From assembly GCA_021731205.1 (NCBI GenBank), contig JAKFXV010000111.1, positions 1-11,284 on the forward strand: a stretch of 11,284 bases of DNA, read 5' to 3'. The notes under the pieces were generated by a model. The model was not told where the DNA came from. It made no database searches and saw only the letters and a program-made list of their open reading frames with translations. Source of the stretch: Nocardioides sp. (lineage in GTDB: Bacteria > Actinomycetota > Actinomycetes > Propionibacteriales > Nocardioidaceae). Below are positions 5,620 through 11,284 of this stretch, in pieces (the stretch's first letter is position 1; each line of letters opens with the position of its first letter). Position numbers and translations under genes: made by a program.

Positions 5620-6072
5620 TCAGTTGCTGGTGTAGTCGATGTCGACGATCGCGCCCTGACAGGCGTTCTGGTTGACGCCTGGCAGGTTGTTGAATGCCAT
5701 CGTCAGACCGCTCCACGAGCCGACGCCGCTCCCGGCAGGGACGTGGGCGTTAACGGTCGCGGACCCAGCGATCACATAGTCGTCCTCGTCACAGCCCGGC
5801 TGATCGGTTCCGGCGACCGTCGCGGTCACCGAGGTCACGTAGACCGGCCCGGAGTTGGGATTGGTGAAGTTGCCAGACAGGGTCTGGGCGGGAACTCCGG
5901 GGGCCAGCGCACTCAAGGTGCTGGTCTGGTTGACCGTGATGGCACTCACGGTCCCGGGGTTCGCCTGCCCAGAACCGGAGCCGGTAGCGGTCCAGTGGGC
6001 GAAGGCAGCGCCCGACAGGGCTAGCCCGCAGGTCAGCGTCATCACGCCGCATCGGGCGGCCGTTCCACTCAT
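5620..6072 (-). CDS. TasA/SipW-type small secreted protein, copy 2
   Basis: A 150-residue paralogue of the protein at 4231-4683, aligning without gaps. By hand count about 86 of 126 residues are identical after the signal sequence. Shared blocks include VNQTS, APAQ-like LSGNF, NPN.GPVYV, SVTATV and the cysteine-containing segments QPGCDEDDY and NQNACQG. The signal region (GVMTLTCGLALSGAAFAHWT) has the same AAF-aromatic-x-T pattern. ATG 6072 has AGGAG (6081-6085) 8 bases upstream. Unlike copy 1, it is followed not by a complete Ig gene but by a short Ig-domain remnant, and it has no palindrome like the TetR operator upstream. It may be regulated differently, or be expressed with the operon upstream. 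Extracellular structural function is inferred from the family. Confidence 0.85.
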   Translation of the reverse strand: MSGTAARCGVMTLTCGLALSGAAFAHWTATGSGSGQANPGTVSAITVNQTSTLSALAPGVPAQTLSGNFTNPNSGPVYVTSVTATVAGTDQPGCDEDDYVIAGSATVNAHVPAGSGVGSWSGLTMAFNNLPGVNQNACQGAIVDIDYTSN

Positions 6073-6106
6073 CCACTTCTCTCCTCGCCCGAGAGAGGCC
6101 TGGGAA

Positions 6107-6128
6107 CTCAGACCTCTGAGGAATTCCT
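6107..6128. promoter_or_regulatory. Two overlapping palindromes upstream of TasA-like copy 2
   Basis: CTCAGA-CC-TCTGAG (6107-6120) overlaps the perfect 10-bp palindrome AGGAATTCCT (6119-6128). They lie 35-56 bases upstream of the ATG of TasA-like copy 2, in an intergenic stretch (6073-6264) more AT-rich than its surroundings. The position suits an operator or promoter-proximal element. I found no convincing -35/-10 pair nearby and no known consensus match. The rest of the 192-base gap shows no gene. Confidence 0.4.
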
Positions 6129-6264
6129 GTAGTTGGTCATGAAATTAGCGCAGCAGAGGGAGCCATTGAATTAGTTTGCCGAACCTGTAAAGGCGGCGGA
6201 AATGCGAACGACAATTGGGCGTACTTATGGATAGTTTCGGCGCGGCGAAGGTCGAACTTGAGTC

Positions 6265-6669
6265 CTAGTGTCGAATTCGCGACATGACCCAATGATTGAC
6301 GTTCTCGGCGCGCTCATACGAGAGCCCGTCCAGGGCCAGGTGCGCCATCGCCAAGCCACGCCCGGTCTCGGCCATGACATCGGGCATGACACCGGAGGAG
6401 AGGTCGCCTTCGTAGGCCTCGCCGTTGTCCGACAGGCGACCGAGCAGTTGCTCCGGGCGAACTTCCAGGTGGAACTGCCAGGTCACCTCCCCGGTGGGCC
6501 TACCGTGCTCGACGACGTTGCCGGCGATCTCGATCACGGCTGTTTCGAACAGCATCAGGTCCGCCGGGGAAAGATCGGGGTGCTCGCCAGCTGCTCGCTG
6601 CAGGAGTTCGTGCAGCAGGTTCAGGCTCTCGGGCTGTGCTTCGGCGCAGACGTTGTAGTCACCAGTCAC
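6265..6669 (-). CDS. RsbW-like ATP-binding protein (serine kinase/anti-sigma-type switch protein)
   Basis: The 134-residue product is a GHKL ATPase of the RsbW/SpoIIAB class, which phosphorylates a STAS partner and sequesters a target when the partner is phosphorylated. The N box reads ETAVIEIAGNVVEHG (E47 and N51 are the expected catalytic and Mg-binding residues), the G1 box is SDNGEAY (D81, G83), and the G2 box is ETGRGLAMAH (G103-G105). Length fits the family. The start is GTG 6669, inside the end of the STAS gene (11-base overlap), indicating translational coupling rather than an independent ribosome site. It is the last gene of the four-gene operon. No sigma factor is adjacent, so its target is not evident; candidates are a distant sigma factor or the glycosyltransferase itself. 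Confidence 0.88.
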   Translation of the reverse strand: MTGDYNVCAEAQPESLNLLHELLQRAAGEHPDLSPADLMLFETAVIEIAGNVVEHGRPTGEVTWQFHLEVRPEQLLGRLSDNGEAYEGDLSSGVMPDVMAETGRGLAMAHLALDGLSYERAENVNHWVMSRIRH

Positions 6670-6991
6670 GTGTGGCGTCCGCGGGCGTCGAGTGAGACTT
6701 GAGCACTCGATCGAGGTTGGTGAGCTGCAGCACCGTCGTGACCTGCTCGGGGGCGCCGGCGATCCTCAGGTCGCCTCCGGCCTGCCTGGTCACTTTCAAT
6801 CCGCCGATCAGGGCCCCGAGGCCTGAGGAGTCCACGAAGGACGTGTCGGTGAGATCGACGACGATCCGGGCGTGTCCATCGGCCACGGTCTGGTCCACCA
6901 TCGCCCGAAGCTTGGGCGCAGCCACCATGTTCAATCGTCCGCTGCAGCTCAAGATGGCTGCGTTGCCCACGATCGTCTTCTCGAGTTCCAT
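6659..6991 (-). CDS. STAS-domain anti-anti-sigma factor (RsbV/SpoIIAA-like)
   Basis: The 110-residue single STAS domain carries ARIVVDLTDTSFVDSSGLGALIGG. In it, DSSGLG (residues 54-59) contains the serine phosphorylated by the partner kinase (S55 or S56 by family analogy). In its unphosphorylated form such a protein binds the RsbW-like kinase and frees that kinase's target. The start at ATG 6991 shares one base with the stop of the glycosyltransferase gene (TGATG), and AAGGAG (7003-7008) lies 11 bases upstream. The downstream kinase gene overlaps its 3' end. With the phosphatase at the head of the operon this makes a complete partner switch: phosphatase, STAS switch protein and kinase. Confidence 0.93.
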   Translation of the reverse strand: MELEKTIVGNAAILSCSGRLNMVAAPKLRAMVDQTVADGHARIVVDLTDTSFVDSSGLGALIGGLKVTRQAGGDLRIAGAPEQVTTVLQLTNLDRVLKSHSTPADATRDW

Positions 6992-8943
6992 CAGCGGGTC
7001 AGCTCCTTCGTAGTCTCGGGCGCCTGAAACAGCGCCGCACGGTAGATCACGCTCAGCACGAGCAGGTCATAGGTCACCCAGAGCACGTTGACCCAGGTCG
7101 CGAGCGCATCGTCGGCCTGCCCGGTGTAGAGGCGGGTCAGCCCGATCACCACCGCCATGACGAGTACGACACTCACCGTGACCTGTGGCCAGATCAGACG
7201 CCAAGGAATGCCCCCACCCGGCTGCCTCGTTTTCGGGGTCGCCGCGAAGCCGAGGGGCCGGTGGAAGTAGACGTTGGCGACCCCGTTCACGCAGGCGCGG
7301 ATCCAGATCGGGAACAGCGCCAGTCCGTATTGATGCCCACGCCAACTCGTCACGCCGTATCCGACGTAGCAGAACAGGGCTTGAGTGAGCAGGAAGTAGG
7401 GCACGAAGGCGAGCAGGAACATCAGGTCGAAGGACCGGACGGGCAGGATCCCCGTGCAGAGGAAGACCACCGGAGCGGCGAACAGCGCCAAGGCTGCGAA
7501 GCCGGCGAGGTAGCTCCACATCGTCGCGAAGTACATCAGCCGCTGGCCCACCGACAGCCCACGATTCGTCAACGGGTTCTCTCGGAGCAGCACTTGGAGT
7601 GCTCCCTGAGCCCAGCGCAGGCGCTGCTGCAGCATCGTCCCCAGATCCTCGGGAGCGACTCCGTGCGCCAGGATCTCGTGGTGGTAGACCGACTTCCAGC
7701 CCATGGCATGCATGGACATGCTCGTGGCCAGGTCCTCGGTCACCGACATAGTGGCCAGCGGCATCATCGGCTGCGCCTCTTCCGTGCGATCGACGTCGAT
7801 CGCACGGACCAGGGCCCGCACCGACTCCAGCGCACCCAGTGGCGATAGATCTCGCTGAGCCAGGTGGCCGATCGCGACGTCGTCGATGATGACTCCGCCC
7901 ATTTCTTCGTCGGTTCCCACCGCAAGGGCTGCCAGCTCGGCTAGGTCGGCACGCATCGCAACAACGTCCCGGTCGACGATCTGCCGGCTCGCGGCGTCCA
8001 CCTGCTGCTGGAACGCATAGGTCACATCGCCGACCGGGTGCCCCGCGTCCAGCTGCCGCATCGCATCGTGAGCCGCCCGCCGCACGGAGGTCAGCGCGGC
8101 GACGACCTCGGGTCCTTGGTCCTTGGCCTCGGTGGCGGTTCGAGTGAGCATCCGGCTGCCCAGACGCAAGGCCTGGCGGACAGCTGACTCGACTTCGCGG
8201 ACGTAGCCGACGACGCCGAGCTGCATCAGGGCTTCTCGGCGCAGCACGGTGTTTGACCCACAGAAGAAGGCAGCGTTCCAGCCGTCCTTCCCTTGTTGGA
8301 TCGGTCCGTAGAACAGGGGCGCCTGGCTGCCGAGGGGGTCGGACTCGGTGACGTTCACGAACCATTGAGGGGTCTGGACCATCCCCACCTGAGGGTCGGT
8401 GAACCAGCCGAGGGTCTTGTCCAGGATCGATGGATGGGGAATCTGGTCGGCGTCCAGGATCAGCATGTATTCGCCCTCGGTGAAGAACAGGGCGTTGTTG
8501 AGATTGCCTGCTTTGGCGTGACGTGGCCGATCTGCCCAGTCGGAGTCCCGCGTGAGGTAACCGACACCGAGGCTTTGGGCTGCTTGCCGCAACTGCGGTC
8601 GTTCGCCGTCGTCGAGGATCCACGTCCGATGCGGGTAGCGGATCTTCACGGCCGCTCGAGCGGTGGCGCTGACCATCCACACCGGCTCGTTGTAGCTGGT
8701 GATGAAGACGTCGACCGTGGCACCGCTGGGTGGGGCTGGTGCAGGTCCGCGCTGCTTGATCCGCCACATTGCCAGGCCGAACAGATAGGCGTCGATCAGG
8801 AAGAAGGTTTCGGCGAGCACCAACGGCACCGCGATCCACCAGTTGTCCCACGCCACGGAGAAACCCCAGCGCCAGCCGAGGTAGATCGTCCCCGCCAGAA
8901 CAGTGAGCACCACGAGCACTCGGATCGATAGCCGGTGCATCAT
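6991..8943 (-). CDS. Membrane GT2 glycosyltransferase, cellulose-synthase-like, without PilZ domain
   Basis: This 650-residue inner-membrane processive glycosyltransferase probably polymerises and exports an exopolysaccharide from a nucleotide sugar; the sugar is unknown. Two N-terminal helices (about 5-24 and 34-60) precede a cytoplasmic GT2 domain with ILDDGE (D111/D112), LDADQIPH (D164/D166), TPQWF, FFCGSNTVLRREAL, TED (402-404) and QRLRW (440-444), the D,D,D,QxxRW set of cellulose and hyaluronan synthases. About five more helices follow (467-500, 505-532, 538-560, 583-606, 613-638). It ends soon after the last helix and lacks the c-di-GMP-binding PilZ domain of BcsA. About 140-150 extra, partly helical residues (244-398) sit between DxD and TED. 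It starts at ATG 8943 overlapping the phosphatase stop (ATGA); ATG 8940 is an alternative. No BcsB-like partner is in the window. Confidence 0.92.
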   Translation of the reverse strand: MMHRLSIRVLVVLTVLAGTIYLGWRWGFSVAWDNWWIAVPLVLAETFFLIDAYLFGLAMWRIKQRGPAPAPPSGATVDVFITSYNEPVWMVSATARAAVKIRYPHRTWILDDGERPQLRQAAQSLGVGYLTRDSDWADRPRHAKAGNLNNALFFTEGEYMLILDADQIPHPSILDKTLGWFTDPQVGMVQTPQWFVNVTESDPLGSQAPLFYGPIQQGKDGWNAAFFCGSNTVLRREALMQLGVVGYVREVESAVRQALRLGSRMLTRTATEAKDQGPEVVAALTSVRRAAHDAMRQLDAGHPVGDVTYAFQQQVDAASRQIVDRDVVAMRADLAELAALAVGTDEEMGGVIIDDVAIGHLAQRDLSPLGALESVRALVRAIDVDRTEEAQPMMPLATMSVTEDLATSMSMHAMGWKSVYHHEILAHGVAPEDLGTMLQQRLRWAQGALQVLLRENPLTNRGLSVGQRLMYFATMWSYLAGFAALALFAAPVVFLCTGILPVRSFDLMFLLAFVPYFLLTQALFCYVGYGVTSWRGHQYGLALFPIWIRACVNGVANVYFHRPLGFAATPKTRQPGGGIPWRLIWPQVTVSVVLVMAVVIGLTRLYTGQADDALATWVNVLWVTYDLLVLSVIYRAALFQAPETTKELTR

Positions 8944-10106
8944 GCCCCCGCGCGGCGTACGACGACGGCGGTGATGTCATCCGCCGGCGGATAAGCCGAA
9001 CCCAGGGTCGCGATCTGGTCGACCATCTCCCAAGCGTCTCGGCTGTACTGACTGAGCTCGGCTGCAGCCTTGGCGGCTGTTTTGGGGTCAGGGAAGTAGT
9101 CCAAGATCCCGTCGCTCACCACGATCAGGGTTTCACCCGGATCGAGGCGGTCGTAGCTCGGTTCCCAGCGGTCCCCGACCACTGCCCCCAGGGGTAGCCC
9201 ATCGGAGGCGAGCTGTCGGATCTGCCCCTCGTCGGTGATGATCAGTGCGAGGCCGTGCCCCGCGTCGATGTATTCGAGGTCGCCTGTCTCCGGATCCAGG
9301 CGACTGGTGAACATCGTCACGAACGTCGAGGTGCCGTTGAGGTCGTCCTCCATCGTGGCTGCCGTGCGGCTCAGCGACTCCTGGAGATTGTTGAACCGGG
9401 AGGCCCCTCGGACCACCGAACGCACCGCGGCCGCGATTAACGCCGCACCGATCCCCTTGCCCATGACGTCGGCCACCACGATGTGGAACTGGTCACCGCG
9501 CAACTGCCAGTCGAAGAAGTCGCCGCCCAGATCACGGGCGGGCAGGCAGCGACCCGCGACGTCGTATCCCGGAATCTCGGGCGCCCGGTTGGGCATCAGC
9601 CTGCGCTGGATCTCGCGGGCATGCACGAGGTCGGCATCCGACGCCAGCTCCTGCTCGACCCAGTCCGCAAGGTCCCGCAGGATGGACACCTCGCGAGCAG
9701 CCAGCTCGCGGGGCACGGTGTCGAGGATGCACAGGGACCCGACCCGTTGCCCCCCTGGCGCTGCCAGCGGCTGGCCGGCGTAGAAGCGCAGGTGCGGTGG
9801 TCCGACAACGAACGGATGAGAGCCGAAGTTCTCGTCGGCGCTCAGGTCGGGGATGACCAAGGCCGCCGGGGTTTGGATCGTGCGAGAGCAGAAGGTCTTG
9901 CCGCGTGGCAGGTCGTTGCGCGACATCCCGACCACGGCCTTGTGGAACGCTCGCGATTCGTCGATGAGCTGGACCGACACCATCGGCACACCGAAGATCA
10001 GCTGGGCCATCCGCACGATGCGGTCGAACCGCTCTTCGGGGGGAGTGTCGAGCAGGCGCAGCCGGTGCAGCGCGGTCAAGCGCTCCTGTTCACCGATGCT
10101 GGTCAC
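8940..10106 (-). CDS. GAF domain plus SpoIIE/PP2C serine phosphatase (RsbU-like)
   Basis: The 388-residue protein has an N-terminal GAF sensor domain (about 22-153; FGVPMVSVQLID, FCSRTIQ, FYAGQPLAAPGG, VGSLCILD). A short linker (EIQRRLMP) leads to a PP2C-type phosphatase domain (about 170-385). Metal-binding motifs are present: LGGDFFDW (D196), VADVMGKGIGAAL (D213), a DAGHG segment, VSDGILD (D332) and ADDITAVVV (D376/D377), so it should be active. Its expected substrate is the phosphorylated STAS protein two genes downstream, and the GAF domain would sense an unknown signal. There is no membrane segment, so it is cytoplasmic. The start is GTG 10106 with AGGAG (10112-10116) 5 bases upstream. 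It is first in the operon; its stop overlaps the glycosyltransferase start by 4 bases. Confidence 0.93.
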   Translation of the reverse strand: MTSIGEQERLTALHRLRLLDTPPEERFDRIVRMAQLIFGVPMVSVQLIDESRAFHKAVVGMSRNDLPRGKTFCSRTIQTPAALVIPDLSADENFGSHPFVVGPPHLRFYAGQPLAAPGGQRVGSLCILDTVPRELAAREVSILRDLADWVEQELASDADLVHAREIQRRLMPNRAPEIPGYDVAGRCLPARDLGGDFFDWQLRGDQFHIVVADVMGKGIGAALIAAAVRSVVRGASRFNNLQESLSRTAATMEDDLNGTSTFVTMFTSRLDPETGDLEYIDAGHGLALIITDEGQIRQLASDGLPLGAVVGDRWEPSYDRLDPGETLIVVSDGILDYFPDPKTAAKAAAELSQYSRDAWEMVDQIATLGSAYPPADDITAVVVRRAGA

Positions 10107-10420
10107 CGAGACTCCTGATCCGCGGTCGAAGTTTCGCCGCGAACATTACCTGCGGGCAGCCCTCCGCCGTCGGAAATCAGCCGGTGCGGCGACGACCTCG
10201 ACCAACCCGGCAGTCCGGGTGAGCACAGTTCACACGGAAGTAACACGGCGACCTCATCCGTTGCTTTCTCGCAACACGTCACGGCGCACTGCGAAACACC
10301 GAGCCCAGAGCCTTGTGCAGCAGTGGGGTGGAGCGCGAACGCCAACGGTGTCGTGGCCGTACCGCCTCGTGGCAACACGATCAGTTCTCGATCACGTTCT
10401 CAATCACTTTCGGAGGTTCC
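10107..10420. other. Divergent intergenic region between phosphatase operon and amt
   Basis: These 314 bases hold no gene I can support. They must contain promoters for the minus-strand phosphatase operon and the plus-strand ammonium transporter. A short inverted repeat GTTGC-N6-GCAAC lies at 10260-10275. TTCAC and GTAAC (10229-10244) give an AC-N9-AC spacing that loosely recalls GlnR nitrogen-control sites, but the match to the full consensus is poor. No confident -35/-10 pair was found in either direction. Confidence 0.45.
10378..10411 (+). repeat. Three short imperfect direct repeats just before amt
   Basis: CGATCAGTTCT (10378-10388), CGATCACGTTCT (10389-10400) and CAATCACTTTC (10401-10411) are adjacent units of 11-12 bases with a common (C)(G/A)ATCA..TTCT core. 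They end at the GGAGG ribosome site (10412-10416) of the ammonium transporter. A spacing near one helical turn would suit cooperative binding of a regulator on one DNA face, or an effect on translation initiation. Chance is not excluded. Confidence 0.4.
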
Positions 10421-11284
10421 ATGGACGGCTACTACACCTGGATGCTCGTCTCATCCTCGCTCGTCCTGTTGATGACTGCACCCGGACTTGCGTTGTTCTA
10501 CGGCGGGATGAGCCGCTCCAAGTCGGTGCTCAACATGATGATGATGTCGTTCAGCGCAGTCGGCGTCGTCGGCATCGTCTACGCCCTGTGGGGTTGGTCG
10601 ATGTCGTACAGCTCGCTTTCGTGGGCCGCGGCGGATGCCGAGAACCCCGGCGCTGAATACGCGAAGCTCTTCGCCAGCCCCTTCGACCAGTTCGGGCTCA
10701 CCGACACCTTGCCGGGCAACTATGTCTTCGTCGCGTTCCAGATGACCTTCGCGGTCATCACCGCGGCTCTGATCAGCGGCGCGATCGCCGACCGGGTGAA
10801 GTTCTCCTCCTGGCTGGTGTTCATGCCGATCTGGGTGACCCTGTCGTACTTCCCGCTCGCTCACCAGGTGTGGGGTGGCGGGTTCCTCAGCAACGTCGAC
10901 GGGGGTCTGGCGTCGATGGTCTACGGCGTCACTGAGGGCGTCGCCAAGGTGGCCCCGATCGACTACGCCGGCGGCACCGTGGTGCACATCAACGCCGGCG
11001 TCGCGGGCCTGGTGCTCGCGCTGCTGATCGGAAGCCGCAAGTCATTCGGCAAGGAGCCCATGCGTCCCCACAACCTGACGCTGACGATGATCGGCGCCGG
11101 CCTGTTGTGGTTCGGCTGGTTCGGCTTCAACGTGGGCTCGATCGTGTTCGCCTCCACCGACGAAGCGGAGATGATCGCGCAGTTCACCACCGAGACCGGT
11201 CTGGTCTGGCTCAACACCACCCTGGCCACCTGTGCTGCGATGCTCGGTTGGCTGATCGTGGAGCGCTTCAGGGACGGCAAGGGC
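10421..11284 (+). CDS. amt: Ammonium transporter (Amt family), N-terminal part
   Basis: 288 codons are open from ATG 10421 to the window edge; the gene continues beyond. Amt proteins are trimeric membrane channels for ammonium uptake. Characteristic segments are APGLALFYGGMSRSKSVLNM, the FQMTFAVITAALISGAIADR block with the next helix WLVFMPIWVTLSYFPLAH, GGTVVHINAGVAGLVLA (H189 is the first of the pore twin histidines) and NLTLTMIGAGLLWFGWFGFN. The second pore histidine and the C-terminal tail lie outside. GGAGG ends 4 bases before the ATG, slightly close but strong. In actinobacteria amt is often followed by glnK and glnD and controlled by GlnR; the downstream part is not visible and no clear GlnR box was found. 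It is divergent from, and probably unrelated to, the partner-switch operon. Confidence 0.95.
   Translation, partial: MDGYYTWMLVSSSLVLLMTAPGLALFYGGMSRSKSVLNMMMMSFSAVGVVGIVYALWGWSMSYSSLSWAAADAENPGAEYAKLFASPFDQFGLTDTLPGNYVFVAFQMTFAVITAALISGAIADRVKFSSWLVFMPIWVTLSYFPLAHQVWGGGFLSNVDGGLASMVYGVTEGVAKVAPIDYAGGTVVHINAGVAGLVLALLIGSRKSFGKEPMRPHNLTLTMIGAGLLWFGWFGFNVGSIVFASTDEAEMIAQFTTETGLVWLNTTLATCAAMLGWLIVERFRDGKG

Noticed and set aside
6121..6200. On the minus strand, GGCAAAC followed by AATGGCTCCC briefly suggested a c-di-GMP (GEMM) riboswitch upstream of TasA-like copy 2.
   Set aside because: The GNRA tetraloop, the GGACGCAAAGCC core and the paired stems are missing, so the resemblance is limited to a few bases.
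6991..7060. Looked for a PilZ domain at the end of the glycosyltransferase.
   Set aside because: The protein ends about 12 residues after the last membrane helix, with no RxxxR or (D/N)xSxxG motif.
7067..8980. A 637-codon minus-strand frame overlapping the glycosyltransferase gene, and a 488-codon frame overlapping the Ig-repeat gene (2419-3885).
   Set aside because: Both are shadow frames of genes with clear domain motifs. Their translations are Arg/His/Pro-rich and resemble nothing.
10229..10244. A possible GlnR binding site upstream of amt (TTCAC-N6-GTAAC).
   Set aside because: Only one half-site matches well, and the expected partner blocks at the correct spacing are absent. Noted in the intergenic entry only.
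10260..10275. GTTGC-N6-GCAAC hairpin as a terminator.
   Set aside because: It is a 5-bp stem with no T-tract, in a divergent region where no transcript is expected to end.
1..11284. Search for CRISPR arrays, insertion sequences, integrases and toxin-antitoxin pairs.
   Set aside because: No regularly spaced repeats, transposase motifs or small gene pairs of that type were found.

Overview
The window is GC-rich chromosomal DNA from an actinomycete. The evidence is the gene order proA end, small membrane protein, nadD, rsfS, histidine phosphatase, tRNA-Ala, together with GTG starts, overlapping stop and start codons, and strong AGGAG ribosome sites. No LytR-type gene separates nadD from rsfS, unlike the arrangement I recall for Streptomyces. 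A Nocardioides-like or related lineage is plausible, but the genus is not proven.

Region 1 (1-2094, + strand) is conserved housekeeping DNA: the tail of proA, a 56-residue one-helix membrane protein, nadD (NAD synthesis), rsfS (ribosome silencing), a phosphoglycerate-mutase-like phosphatase, and a complete tRNA-Ala(GGC).

Region 2 (2109-6128) looks like an accessory surface or matrix locus. On the minus strand, a TasA/SipW-type small secreted protein (4231-4683) is followed by a 665-residue secreted protein with one FnIII-like and five Ig-like domains (2124-4121). A second TasA-like gene (5620-6072), about two thirds identical to the first in its mature part, is followed directly by a roughly 40-codon remnant of the last Ig-like domain. 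The whole TasA-like plus Ig pair was therefore apparently duplicated and the upstream copy partly deleted. Between the copies lies a divergent TetR-family regulator (4885-5496), with a strong palindromic operator candidate between it and the intact pair.

Region 3 (6265-10106, minus strand) is a tightly overlapping four-gene operon: a GAF-SpoIIE/PP2C phosphatase, a membrane GT2 (cellulose-synthase-like) glycosyltransferase, a STAS anti-anti-sigma-type protein and an RsbW-like ATPase. This is a complete partner-switching module with a polysaccharide synthase in the middle and no sigma factor in view. The synthase lacks a PilZ domain and carries about 140-150 extra, partly helical residues between its DxD and TED motifs.

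Region 4 (10107-11284) is a 314-bp intergenic region followed by the first 288 codons of an ammonium transporter, which runs off the window.

The most interesting reading is that Regions 2 and 3 together specify extracellular matrix: fibre-like and adhesin proteins under TetR control, next to a polysaccharide synthase under phosphorylation-based partner-switch control. The gene content and the duplication are visible in the sequence; the joint function is inference.
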